64,000 nucleotides of DNA, taken from assembly GCA_040769125.1 (NCBI GenBank), contig JAXGLO010000001.1:124001-188000 (forward strand). The letters are read 5' to 3'. The DNA is from CAIXSE01 sp040769125. GTDB taxonomy: Bacteria > Actinomycetota > Thermoleophilia > UBA2241. Within the stretch, counting starts at the first letter, position 1. Every line of letters begins with the position of its first letter. The notes beneath the pieces are model-generated. The model was not told where the DNA came from. It was given only the letters and a program-made list of their open reading frames with translations, and made no database searches. The position numbers and the translations under genes were made by a program. Positions 17,764 through 25,997 of the stretch are shown piece by piece.

Positions 17764-19056
17764 ATGAACGCGGCGCTACCCACAAACCCCCGCGAGATCC
17801 GCCCAGCCCGCCCGGAGCTGGACGTGAGCGTGCGCGTGCCGGGATCCAAGAGCGTCACGAACCGTGCCCTGCTGCTGGCCGCGCTCGCCGACGGCACGTC
17901 ACGGCTGCGCGGAGCGCTCTCGGCCGACGACACGCTGGCCTTCGCCGGCGGCCTGCGCAGCCTCGGCTTCGACGTCGAGACCGGCGGCGGCACCTGGAGC
18001 GTCGCCGGAGGCGGTGGGCGCATCCCCGCCCGCGAGGCCGACATCTGGTGCGCCGAGGCCGGCACGGCGGCGCGCTTCCTCCTCGCCGCCGCCGCTGCCG
18101 GCCGCGGCCGCTACCGGTTCGACGCGGCGCCGCAACTGCGGCGCCGGCCCTTGGCGCTGCTCCTCGACGCCCTGCGAACGCAGGGAGCGCGCACCGAGCC
18201 CGCGGCCGCCGAAGGTCTGCCGCTCACGCTCGAAGCAGCAGGGCTGACCGGCGGCGCGCTGCGACTCCCCGGCAGGATCTCCAGCCAGTTCATCTCCGCG
18301 CTGCTGATGGCGGCGCCGCTCGGCGAGCGGCCGCTTGAGCTCGTCGTCGACGGCCTCGTGAGCCGGCCCTACGTCGACATGACGCTGACGATGATGGAGC
18401 AGTTCGGCGTAACCGCCGAGCATCGCAGAGACGATCGCTTCCGCGTGCCGTGCGGCACGTATCGGGCGCGCGACTACCTCGTCGAGCCGGACGCCTCCAC
18501 GGCGTCGTACTTCTTCGCGGCCGCCGCAGTCAGCGGCGGCCGCGTCCGCGTCCTCGGCCTGCAACGACGAGGCGGATTGCAGGGCGACGTGCGCTTCCTC
18601 GACGCGCTCGAGGTCATGGGCTGCGAGATCAGCGACGATCCCGAAGGCGTGTCCGTGGCCGGACCGGCCACGCTCGCCGGCCTGGACATCGACATGGCCG
18701 ACATGTCCGACACCTTCATGACGCTGGCCGCCGTGGCCCCCTACGCCGCCTCCCCCGTCACCATGACCGGAGTGGCGAACGTCCGTCTCAAGGAGTCCGA
18801 CCGTATTGCCGCGATGGAGACCAATCTGCGACGCCTCGGCGTCCCCACCGAATCGGGCCCAGACTTCCTGCGCGTGTACCCCGCCACGCCGAACGCGGGG
18901 CACGTCGATCCCCATGGCGACCACCGCATCGCCATGTCGTTCGCCGTTCTCGGACTACGCACGCCGGGCGTCGTCATCGACGACCCCGCCTGCGTCGCCA
19001 AGACCTGCCCCGACTTCTTCGCGGTGTGGAGCAGCCTGGAACGGGAGGCGACCTGA
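17764..19056 (+). CDS. aroA: 3-phosphoshikimate 1-carboxyvinyltransferase (EPSP synthase)
   Basis: Transfers enolpyruvate from PEP to shikimate-3-phosphate in chorismate synthesis. The 430 residues have the substrate Lys29 in VPGSKSVTNRALLLAAL, EAGTAARFLL (class I enzymes usually have NAGTAMR), SSQFISALLMAAP and KESDRIAAM, then PHGDHRIAMSFAVLGL near the end. I start at ATG 17764 after GGAGAAGC; the frame continues upstream without support. TATCAT at 17748-17753 could be a very close -10. It feeds the chorismate used by the enzyme at 3520. Confidence 0.95.
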   Translation: MNAALPTNPREIRPARPELDVSVRVPGSKSVTNRALLLAALADGTSRLRGALSADDTLAFAGGLRSLGFDVETGGGTWSVAGGGGRIPAREADIWCAEAGTAARFLLAAAAAGRGRYRFDAAPQLRRRPLALLLDALRTQGARTEPAAAEGLPLTLEAAGLTGGALRLPGRISSQFISALLMAAPLGERPLELVVDGLVSRPYVDMTLTMMEQFGVTAEHRRDDRFRVPCGTYRARDYLVEPDASTASYFFAAAAVSGGRVRVLGLQRRGGLQGDVRFLDALEVMGCEISDDPEGVSVAGPATLAGLDIDMADMSDTFMTLAAVAPYAASPVTMTGVANVRLKESDRIAAMETNLRRLGVPTESGPDFLRVYPATPNAGHVDPHGDHRIAMSFAVLGLRTPGVVIDDPACVAKTCPDFFAVWSSLEREAT

Positions 19057-19118
19057 CGTGGCCAGGGCATGAGCAGCACCTTGAGCACAAGCGACGTCAC
19101 TCACCAGGGAGGGCGAGC

Positions 19119-20114
19119 ATGAACGATGAGAGCACGGACCGGCCGCAGGATGCCACCGACCCGACGTTGCAGCGCAGCGACACCACCGGGCGGCCGGACG
19201 CAGCGGCCGACAACACGGCGGCCAGCACCTCGGCGCCGCCGACTGCCGGGCCGGCGGAATCGCACCAGCGCCCTCAGCCGACGCTCGTCGTGTCCAGAAC
19301 ACCGCGAGGCGGCGGCTCCAGAGCGGGCTGGATCGCCTTCGTACTGCTGATTCTCGCCGCAGCGGCAGCCGGCGGCGTCTGGTACTTCGTCCTGCGAGAC
19401 CAGGGCAGATCCTCCCCAGTCGTCAGCCCGTCGACGAGCCCGGCCACCGTCTCGTGGGCGGGAGCCTGGGGCCGCACCGACGGAGTGGCGGGCGGCCTCG
19501 CGATCGAATCCTCCGGCGACAAGTACACCGTCAGCGTCTACGACGCCCGGCTGGCTGTCACGGGCTCGGCCACAGCGACGGCGAGCAGCGACGGGCGCAC
19601 GCTCGCGTTCACGCTGCCTGAAGACTCTTCGTTCAGCGAACTCCCAGGCCCGCTCGACTGTGAGCTGACCACCGGGAGCGCCGCCGACACGGCGGTATTC
19701 ACCGTCACGGCAGCCAACCAGACGAGAGTGTCGATGCCGCTCCAGCGCGTACTGGCGCTCACGCCCTCGTCACCGGCAGCCTCACCCTCCTCGACTGCGA
19801 GCGCCTCTCCCGACACGAACGCCGCGCCGCTCTCCCCGGAAGATGAGAAGATCATCGCCGGCGTAACCGCGATCCAGGACGGCGTGATCGCCTGGGCGGC
19901 GCGCCACGGGGGCGCCTATCCGACGACCGCAGAGGTCTCGAGCGAAGGCGGCATCGCCTCCTACGTGGATCCATGGCCTCGCAACCCCGAGACGGGCCGG
20001 CCCATGGCACTGGGCAGCAGCGTCGGGAGCTACACGTACGAGCAGATCAACGGAGGCAAGGCCTACCGGCTGGAGGCGCACCTCAGCGGCGGCGCGACGT
20101 ACACGCTGCGATGA
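19119..20114 (+). CDS. Membrane-anchored exported protein with a pilin-like C-terminal module
   Basis: 331 residues with no assigned function. The N-terminal ~60 residues are hydrophilic and Thr/Ala/Pro-rich, followed by one transmembrane helix (about 66-88, WIAFVLLILAAAAAGGVW). Then come a Ser/Pro linker, a beta-rich region, a second Pro/Ser linker and a C-terminal module of about 85 residues. That module has a helix (IIAGVTAIQDGVIAWAARHG) and the loop DPWPRNPETGRPM, as in type II pseudopilins (GspG-like). The same WPxNP-type loop occurs twice in the next gene. The start follows AGGGAGGGCG. Likely N-in/C-out. Confidence 0.75.
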   Translation: MNDESTDRPQDATDPTLQRSDTTGRPDAAADNTAASTSAPPTAGPAESHQRPQPTLVVSRTPRGGGSRAGWIAFVLLILAAAAAGGVWYFVLRDQGRSSPVVSPSTSPATVSWAGAWGRTDGVAGGLAIESSGDKYTVSVYDARLAVTGSATATASSDGRTLAFTLPEDSSFSELPGPLDCELTTGSAADTAVFTVTAANQTRVSMPLQRVLALTPSSPAASPSSTASASPDTNAAPLSPEDEKIIAGVTAIQDGVIAWAARHGGAYPTTAEVSSEGGIASYVDPWPRNPETGRPMALGSSVGSYTYEQINGGKAYRLEAHLSGGATYTLR

Positions 20115-20226
20115 CGCGATCCCAGCCACCCGGAGGCCGCGCGCGAGTTCGCCGGCAGGCGGCTTGACTGCCTCGGGAGGTCAACTGCAGACTGTGGCCA
20201 CTCACACTCGAGCGGAGGGGAGAACC

Positions 20227-21057
20227 ATGAGAAGCAGGATCATCCTGGCGATGTGTCTCGCGCTCGCATGGTGCGCGCTGGCCACCGCCATCGGTCCGCA
20301 GACGGCCGAAGCCGGCGTCCGCGTCGATCGTCTCCGCGAGCGACTCCACCTGCTCGACGGCTACCTCGAGCACTACGCCAACGATCACTTCAACCTGTAT
20401 CCGCCCGCCCCAAGCGTTCGCAAAGGCGGCATCCGCGCGCCAGTCTGGCCGACCAATCCCTGGACGAAGCAGCCGATGAAGCCGGGCACCGGGGCCGGCG
20501 ATTTCACGTACTGGGTAGCCGCCGGGCGCCTGCGGTGCAGGCTCACCGGCCATTACCCGGGCGGGACCATCGTCGTCCGCAGCCGAGTGCCGTACAGCCG
20601 CAAGATGCAGAACGACCATCGCACTATGGAAGGCGCGCAGCTCCTGCAGCGGTTCGCCGACGAATGGGCCCGGCGCCACGGCGGGCGGGCGCCCACAGCC
20701 GCGGAGATGGCCCCCAACGGCGCCGTCGGCAAACTGCGCAGCATCGCCTGGTGGCCGCACAACCCGTGGAACCACGAGCGCATGCATCAGGGCACCTGGT
20801 GGGGTGAATTCACCTACGAGGTCGATGCCACCACCGGTATCTACACGATCAAGATGCACAAGTCGCGGGGCGGTGCCTACTGGCTGCGCGGCCCGTTCAA
20901 AAAGACGCTGGCTTCGGCGGTCACCACCACCGAAGGCACGGCGCACTACCGGACCCTCGGGTCTCGACTCTCCGCGGCCATATCGGGCGGCGCGGTCGAC
21001 CAGACCGACGGGTCGGCGGCCCTGGCCGTCGCCGGCTCACCCTCGCTCACTCCCTAG
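20227..21057 (+). CDS. Secreted protein with two WPxNPW modules
   Basis: 276 residues of unknown function with an N-terminal signal peptide (about 1-30, hydrophobic LAMCLALAWCALATAI, cleavage after EAG or nearby). The mature part holds two similar modules. Each has a helix beginning LHLLDGYLEHYAND or AQLLQRFADEWARRHGG, then the loop VWPTNPWTKQPM or WWPHNPWNHERM, then GDFTYWV or GEFTYEV and a short beta strand. The loop matches that in the preceding gene, so the two probably act in one surface process. The start follows GGAGGGGAGAACC. A bidirectional hairpin follows. Confidence 0.75.
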   Translation: MRSRIILAMCLALAWCALATAIGPQTAEAGVRVDRLRERLHLLDGYLEHYANDHFNLYPPAPSVRKGGIRAPVWPTNPWTKQPMKPGTGAGDFTYWVAAGRLRCRLTGHYPGGTIVVRSRVPYSRKMQNDHRTMEGAQLLQRFADEWARRHGGRAPTAAEMAPNGAVGKLRSIAWWPHNPWNHERMHQGTWWGEFTYEVDATTGIYTIKMHKSRGGAYWLRGPFKKTLASAVTTTEGTAHYRTLGSRLSAAISGGAVDQTDGSAALAVAGSPSLTP

Positions 21058-21072
21058 CACGGGCCAGGCGTA

Positions 21073-21109
21073 GAGCGGGGGCGGCGGATGCTTCCGCCGC
21101 CCCCCGCTC
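21073..21109. terminator. Bidirectional hairpin between convergent genes
   Basis: GC-rich arms 21073-21087 and 21094-21109 pair with one bulged C around a 6-base loop. It lies between the secreted-protein gene (+) and rubredoxin (-), fitting a shared terminator. Confidence 0.55.
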
Positions 21110-21124
21110 CGCAAGCCCGCCGAG

Positions 21125-21286
21125 TCAGTCGTCGACCGGCTCGAACTCGTCCTTCCCGACGCCGCAGTCCGGGCACATCCAGTCGTCGGGGAGATCCTCC
21201 CAGGCCGTGCCCGCGGGGATATCGCCGTCGGGGTCGCCGACGGCCGGGTCGTAGATGTAGCCGCAAACAAGACAGCGGTACTTCAT
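21125..21286 (-). CDS. Rubredoxin
   Basis: A 53-residue electron carrier with a mononuclear Fe(Cys)4 centre. It has the two canonical motifs CLVCGYIYDPAVGDPDG (Cys5, Cys8) and WMCPDCGVGKDEFE (Cys38, Cys41), full length for the family and with nothing missing. The ATG at 21286 follows AGGAGGATCACGC. In anaerobes rubredoxin often delivers electrons to superoxide reductase, rubrerythrin or diiron proteins; no such partner is adjacent, so the partner is unknown. Confidence 0.96.
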   Translation of the reverse strand: MKYRCLVCGYIYDPAVGDPDGDIPAGTAWEDLPDDWMCPDCGVGKDEFEPVDD

Positions 21287-21472
21287 GCGTGATCCTCCTC
21301 CTGCAGGCGCACCCCGCCCGCCGACGGCGGCGCCTGCGACGTGATCGTTCGGCTAATCCTTTCCCCCACACCGGTCAGCCAAACGGCACACACCTCAGAA
21401 CCCGAACCGCCGAACGCGGGCGCCGTCTCGCCCACACGTGAAGCGATCGAGCTGCTCCCGAGCTGTGGCGGG

Positions 21473-21478
21473 TACAAT
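21473..21478 (+). promoter_or_regulatory. -10-like hexamer just before a start codon
   Basis: TACAAT ends 6 bases before the ATG at 21485. If used as a -10, transcription would begin at or within a base or two of the ATG, giving a leaderless mRNA. No ribosome site is seen before this ATG, which agrees. Confidence 0.4.
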
Positions 21479-21484
21479 GATCAT

Positions 21485-22033
21485 ATGAGCGCGGAGTCAC
21501 ACGGAAAGGCGGAAGGCATTGCCGCCGAGCTCGACAGCTTCCTCGGCGCCTTCTTCGACCGCGGAGGCTGGCGTTCGGAGATCAAGTTCGATCCTGCCGC
21601 CGACAGGCTCTACCTCGTCGTACGCCTGGCGAACGACAGGCTCTCGACCGACGACCGCTTCCTCGCTCTCGTCGAGCACTTCACGCGACTGCGAGGCGGC
21701 CACTTGAGGCAGAGCACAGGCCTTCGGCTCGAGTCCCGTCTCTTCTCGGTCGAGGGCAGTGAAATCACAGCCGCCCTCCGCTCGCGCGGCGCCCACCACC
21801 TGGACGACGACGCCCGCGCAGTGCGCATGCGTCGCCGTCTGGGGTGGCTCGGGCTGCAGCAACGCCTGGTCAGGCGGATCCTGCCCGGCGCGATGCTCTG
21901 GGCGACCGCTCTCGTGCTCGTCGTTGCCGTCATCGGGCTGCCGCTGAACCTGGCGCTCATCCTGGCCTTTGTAGCAGTCACCGTGCAGATTGGCGTCGAC
22001 CTGCTCCTGAGAGCACGGCGCCAGCGGACATGA
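21485..22033 (+). CDS. Hypothetical membrane protein with two C-terminal helices
   Basis: 182 residues, unrecognised. The first ~130 are soluble and charged, with several Arg/Asp-rich helices. The end carries two close transmembrane helices (about 134-152, AMLWATALVLVVAVIGLPL, and 153-172, LALILAFVAVTVQIGVDLL) and a short basic tail. There is no ribosome site before the ATG but a TACAAT hexamer directly upstream. The SpoIIE-type phosphatase starts 34 bases after its stop, suggesting one transcript and a possible role in the same signalling path. Confidence 0.65.
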   Translation: MSAESHGKAEGIAAELDSFLGAFFDRGGWRSEIKFDPAADRLYLVVRLANDRLSTDDRFLALVEHFTRLRGGHLRQSTGLRLESRLFSVEGSEITAALRSRGAHHLDDDARAVRMRRRLGWLGLQQRLVRRILPGAMLWATALVLVVAVIGLPLNLALILAFVAVTVQIGVDLLLRARRQRT

Positions 22034-22067
22034 ACGGCCGGCTGACCAGCTCGGCGGCGCTCCCCTC

Positions 22068-23360
22068 ATGAGCCTCCGCGACGACGATCTTGTCTCGCTC
22101 CTGGTCAGCCTCACCGCAACCGGTGCGGCGGCCGACACAGGCTCCGTGCTCCGCGCCGCCGCGGAGGCGGCCTGCCGGGCCACACGATCCCGGCGCGGAC
22201 AGGCCGGGCTCTGCGACGGCGAGGCCGCATCATCCGAAGGCTGGTTCGACGCGCAAGCCGGCTGGCAGCCCGGCCAGCGCCGCTGGCGTGAGGACGAAGG
22301 CGCGCCGGGTAGGGTCTGCGCCTCCGCCACGCCCCTCGTCTGCAACGACGCCCCGCGCGCCAAGGACGCCATCACGGAGACGGCCGCGCGTCCCGGAGCG
22401 GCGCACTTCGTCTGCGTCCCCCTCCTGGGTGAGAACGGCTCCTCCCTCGGCTTCCTGCATGTCGAAGACCGCAGCGAACCGTACGAGGCTCGCGATGTGC
22501 GCCTGCTCGCCCATCTTGCAGCATTCGTGGCCGGGCGTATTCACGCTTCGACAACGGGTGGCGGACGCGTTAACGAGCTCGCCGCCGCCCAGGCGGACGT
22601 GGCCGATCGCCTGCAGCGCAAGCTCCTGCCGGACAGCCCCCCGCGTCTCCCCGGGCTCGACGTCGCCTTCACCTACAGCTCGGCCAGCGCCGGCGTGCTC
22701 AGTGGGGGCGACTTCCTCGACTACTACAGCCGTTCGCCCGGCGTTCTCGCTTTCGCCATCGGCGATGTAGCCGGCAAAGGCGCTGACGCGATGGCGACCA
22801 CCTTCGCGGCCAAGTACATCCTCCGCGCAGCGGTCCACGGCGGGCACCTTTCGTGGCCCGTCAGGCCTGGAGAGGCCCTGCAGGAACTGCGCACGGCGCT
22901 CCTCGAACAACCGGACTTCGCCGCGAGCTCCGAGCGCTTCATCACGGTGCTCTTCGGTACGCTGAACGTGCGCAGAGGCATTCTGCAGCTGGCCAGCGCC
23001 GGCCATCCGACGCCCTTTCTCGTGAGTCGCTCAGGCGTTGAGCGCCCAACCCTGCTGACCGAGCCGGCGATCGGCGTCGAGCTGGGCGCCGCACTGGAGC
23101 CGTACCCTGAGGAGACCGTTGCGCTCGATCCGGGGGATCTCGTGGTCATGTTCACCGACGGGCTCATCGAGCTGAGGAGCTCGCGGGGAGATGCTTTCGA
23201 GAACCATATCGCGGCCGTCCTCGCAAGCGCGCACGATCGCCCCGCCGCCGAGGTAGTCCAGCGCCTCGAGAGCGCTGCGGCCGGGTTCGCGGCCCGCCCC
23301 CAGCGCGACGACCTCGCCATCCTGTGCGTCCGGCTCGCCGGCTCAACTGCTGTAGACTAG
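22068..23360 (+). CDS. GAF-SpoIIE (PP2C-type) phosphatase
   Basis: 430 residues: an N-terminal GAF-like sensor (about 10-165), a short coiled linker with ADVADRLQRKLLPDSPP (typical of RsbU/RsbP-type enzymes), and a SpoIIE/PP2C domain (about 205-425). Metal-binding aspartates lie in SGGDFLDYY, IGDVAGKGADAMATT and FTDGLIE, and QRDDLAILCVRL closes the fold. Such proteins dephosphorylate anti-anti-sigma factors in partner-switching stress control. No anti-sigma or STAS gene is nearby, so the target is elsewhere. It follows the membrane protein at 21485. Confidence 0.9.
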   Translation: MSLRDDDLVSLLVSLTATGAAADTGSVLRAAAEAACRATRSRRGQAGLCDGEAASSEGWFDAQAGWQPGQRRWREDEGAPGRVCASATPLVCNDAPRAKDAITETAARPGAAHFVCVPLLGENGSSLGFLHVEDRSEPYEARDVRLLAHLAAFVAGRIHASTTGGGRVNELAAAQADVADRLQRKLLPDSPPRLPGLDVAFTYSSASAGVLSGGDFLDYYSRSPGVLAFAIGDVAGKGADAMATTFAAKYILRAAVHGGHLSWPVRPGEALQELRTALLEQPDFAASSERFITVLFGTLNVRRGILQLASAGHPTPFLVSRSGVERPTLLTEPAIGVELGAALEPYPEETVALDPGDLVVMFTDGLIELRSSRGDAFENHIAAVLASAHDRPAAEVVQRLESAAAGFAARPQRDDLAILCVRLAGSTAVD

Positions 23361-23408
23361 CCTCAAGGCACCGCCGGGCGCGCAAACGTCGACGAAGGAG
23401 GGAGCCAG

Positions 23409-23816
23409 ATGCGCCGTCGCAGACTGCGTGAAGAGGACGGCTTCATTCGCGAGATCCTCTGGGTCGCCCTGGGTGTCGCGATTCTGGCCATCGTCGTTCT
23501 CGACGGGATGGCCATCTTCCGCGCCAACGAGGCGGCCAGCAACGACGCCGCACGGGCGGCGAACGAGGCGCGAATCGTCTACTCGGAGACCACCGACCTT
23601 GGGGCGGCCAGACAGGCTGCCGAGGGATACCTGGAGAGAAGCGGCCACACGATGTCCTCGTTCGACACGAGAAGAAACCTCGAAGGCCAGCTGGTCTTCG
23701 TCGTCGGCGCCCAGACCCACGCCGAGACGCGGGTCTTCAAGTATCTCGGCAACCTGGGCCTCAGGAAGTGGGTCGACCGGCTGACGAACCCCTCGGCGGT
23801 CGGAGAGTCGAACTAG
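23409..23816 (+). CDS. Small single-pass protein, TadE/pilin-like
   Basis: 135 residues with a basic N-terminus, then EEDGFIREILWVALGVAILAIVVLDGMAIF. The DGF motif before one transmembrane helix, followed by a helical stretch rich in Ala/Asn, resembles TadE-type minor pilins. The rest is soluble. TAGACT at 23353-23358 may be its -10, and GAAGGAGGGAGCC precedes the ATG. No prepilin peptidase or Tad ATPase is in the window, so the pilin reading is tentative. It is convergent with ddl. Confidence 0.55.
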   Translation: MRRRRLREEDGFIREILWVALGVAILAIVVLDGMAIFRANEAASNDAARAANEARIVYSETTDLGAARQAAEGYLERSGHTMSSFDTRRNLEGQLVFVVGAQTHAETRVFKYLGNLGLRKWVDRLTNPSAVGESN

Positions 23817-23859
23817 CCGCCGACCCCAAGCAGCACGGCGGCGGCGCTCGTACCGTCGC

Positions 23860-24927
23860 TCAGGTGGTGCGCAAGCGCCGACGCGCCGCATGGCGCCGCA
23901 AGCCGAGCTGCACGATCTCCTCGATCAGCGCAGGGCCCTCGATGCCCATCGCGGCCCAGAGGCGAGGAAAGCCGCTCAAGGCCGTCATCCCCGGGATCGT
24001 ATTGATCTCGTTGACAAGAACCCTTCCGCTGGAACGCTCGAGGAAGAAGTCGCAGCGCGCGTACCCGCAGCAGTCGATGGCCGTAAAGGCCGCCACGGCC
24101 AGCTCGGCGATCTCCGCCTGCTTCCCGGAGTCGATGTCTGCCGGAACCACGAAGGACATCATGCCCTCGGTGTACTTGGACTCGAAGTCGTAGAACTCGT
24201 TGACGGATATGATCTCCGCCGCCACAGTAGCGCGAGCGTCCTCGTTGCCGAGGACCGCGCACTCCATCTCGCGAGCGTCGCAGGCCGCCTCGACGACGAC
24301 CTTGCGGTCGTAGGAGGCGGCCAGCTCGAGGGCCGTCTCAAGCTCTTCGCGGTCATGTGCTTTGGTCATTCCCACGCTCGATCCCAGGTTGGCCGGCTTC
24401 ACGAAGACAGGGTACGCAAGCCGATCTTCGACGGCGGCTACGGCGGCTGCCCCCCGGGCGGCCCCGTCCCGGAGCACCATGTAGTCGGTCTGCGGCAGGC
24501 CGCGACCGGCGAACACGTCCTTCATGTGCTCCTTGTCCATGCCGACAGCGCTGGCCGCCACACCTGCCCCGGCGTAGGGCAGGCCGCTGAGCTCGAGGAG
24601 CCCCTGGATCGTGCCGTCCTCCGCGAAGGTGCCGTGCATCATCGGAAAGACGTACCCGAGCGGCTGGAACGAGCCGTCTTCGCCCTGAAGCCCCGGCCGG
24701 GCAGGATCGATGCTGAGCTGAACGCTCATGCCTTCGGCGGCCTCAAGGCCCCCGCTGAGCGCGGCGTCGAGATCGGCCGGCCGCATCCAGCGGCCCTCCT
24801 TCGTGATGCCGACGGGAACGACGTTGTACTTGTCGCGGTCGAGCATGTCGGCCACGAAACGCGCGGAGCTCAGAGAGATGTCGTGTTCGGCGGAGCGACC
24901 GCCGAAGATCAGGGCGAGATCGAGCAT
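23860..24927 (-). CDS. ddl: D-alanine-D-alanine ligase
   Basis: Makes the D-Ala-D-Ala end of peptidoglycan precursors; an ATP-grasp enzyme of 355 residues. It shows LIFGGRSAEHDISLSSAR at the N-terminus, HGTFAEDGTIQGLLELSGLPYAG, the ATP-binding FVKPANLGSSVGMTKA, and metal-binding CDFFLERSSGRVLVNEINTIPGMT. The start at 24927 (MLDLALIFGG) is the family start; the frame extends further upstream without homology. The gene is on the minus strand, downstream of larB. D-Ala-D-Ala versus D-Ala-D-Lac specificity was not resolved. Confidence 0.95.
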   Translation of the reverse strand: MLDLALIFGGRSAEHDISLSSARFVADMLDRDKYNVVPVGITKEGRWMRPADLDAALSGGLEAAEGMSVQLSIDPARPGLQGEDGSFQPLGYVFPMMHGTFAEDGTIQGLLELSGLPYAGAGVAASAVGMDKEHMKDVFAGRGLPQTDYMVLRDGAARGAAAVAAVEDRLAYPVFVKPANLGSSVGMTKAHDREELETALELAASYDRKVVVEAACDAREMECAVLGNEDARATVAAEIISVNEFYDFESKYTEGMMSFVVPADIDSGKQAEIAELAVAAFTAIDCCGYARCDFFLERSSGRVLVNEINTIPGMTALSGFPRLWAAMGIEGPALIEEIVQLGLRRHAARRRLRTT

Positions 24928-25022
24928 GAGAGCAAGCCTACCTACGCGCCGCAGGGCGCGCAACGCGAGGCCCTCGCATGGAGACCCGGTGGCGCCGGGT
25001 GATCGCTCCACGCTCCGGCGAA

Positions 25023-25049
25023 GCCTTCCGCGCCGACGGCGCGGAAGGC
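25023..25049 (-). terminator. Hairpin after larB
   Basis: A perfect 12-bp stem (25023-25034 with 25038-25049) and a GAC loop lie immediately after the larB stop on the minus strand. No T-run follows. Confidence 0.55.
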
Positions 25050-25052
25050 CGC

Positions 25053-25823
25053 TCAGGACGCCGCTCGCCTCGCGATGAGGGCGGCCGTCGCCCCCGCGCC
25101 GATCCCGTTGTCAATGTTGACGACGACAAGCCCCGGGCTGCAGCTCTGCAGCATGCCGAGCAAAGCCGCCTCGCCGCGACCCCCGAGGCCGTAGCCGGTC
25201 GAGGTCGGAAGGCCGATGACGGGTACGTCGACCAGGCCGGCGACCACCGAGGGAAGGGCTCCTTCCATGCCGGCGGCGACGATCACGGCGGAAGCCCTGG
25301 CCTCGCGCATCTCCTCCAGAGGGGCTGCAAGACGATGAAGGCCGGCCACGCCGACATCGTAGGCGCTGACCACCCGCACGCCCATCGCCTCACAGACCGC
25401 CGCCGCCTCGCCGGCCACGGCCACATCGCTCGTACCGGCGGCCAATAGGCCGACAGCGCCGCGCTTCTGCGGCAGCGGCGCGCCCGCCCTGCGCACGATG
25501 ACCACGCGGCTGCGCGCATCGTGCTCGACCACACCGCGCACACCGGCGGCCAGGGCCTGCGCCTGCGCCGCCGCGACACGGCTGCACAGCACCAAGGGGG
25601 AGTGGTCGAGAAAGCGTGCGACGATGGCCACGAGCTGGTCGTCCGTCTTGCCCTCTGCGAAGACGACCTCCGGCACGCCCTTGCGGGCGGCTCGCGAAAC
25701 GTCGAGGCAGGCGTAATCGCCGACGGACGTGTAGCCGATGCTCCGCAAGCGCTCGGCCGCACGCTCCGGCGGGAGCCGTCCGGCGGCGACCTCCGCCAGC
25801 AGAGCGTCGATGGAATCATCCAT
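25053..25823 (-). CDS. larB: LarB-type pyridinium-3,5-biscarboxylate mononucleotide synthase
   Basis: LarB carboxylates and hydrolyses nicotinate adenine dinucleotide in the first step of the nickel-pincer cofactor of lactate racemase. The 256 residues have the LarB-specific N-terminal part (LDVSRAARKGVPEVVFAEGKT) and a PurE-like C-terminal domain with LLAAGTSDVAVAGEAA, GVAGLHRL and GLPTSTGYGLGGRGEAALLGML. The start follows GAAGGGTCGAGG. larC, larE and larA are not in the window, so the gene is an orphan here. It should not be counted as a second PurE. Confidence 0.9.
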   Translation of the reverse strand: MDDSIDALLAEVAAGRLPPERAAERLRSIGYTSVGDYACLDVSRAARKGVPEVVFAEGKTDDQLVAIVARFLDHSPLVLCSRVAAAQAQALAAGVRGVVEHDARSRVVIVRRAGAPLPQKRGAVGLLAAGTSDVAVAGEAAAVCEAMGVRVVSAYDVGVAGLHRLAAPLEEMREARASAVIVAAGMEGALPSVVAGLVDVPVIGLPTSTGYGLGGRGEAALLGMLQSCSPGLVVVNIDNGIGAGATAALIARRAAS

Positions 25824-25963
25824 GGGCGTGCCTCGACCCTTCATGGCGATCATTACGTCTGCGCGCCGCCTCCAACCGTGAGCGCTGGCCGAGAGAGACG
25901 CGATTCTCCGGCAGGTTCTGTCGCGATGCTCCAGAAACAGTAAGCGGTGCCGATAACCGTCAG

Positions 25964-25969
25964 TATAAT
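25964..25969 (+). promoter_or_regulatory. TATAAT -10 of the L,D-transpeptidase gene
   Basis: A consensus TATAAT lies 28 bases before the ATG at 25998. A matching -35 is not evident. Confidence 0.45.
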
Positions 25970-25997
25970 CGGAGCACTATAGCCCACGACCGACTCT

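Noticed and set aside
18450..19118. N-terminal extension of the membrane protein at 19119
   Set aside because: It overlaps aroA in another frame and is Arg/His-rich; a good ribosome site precedes ATG 19119.
25053..25823. Second purE
   Set aside because: The N-terminal LarB-specific region and the conserved segments identify it as LarB.
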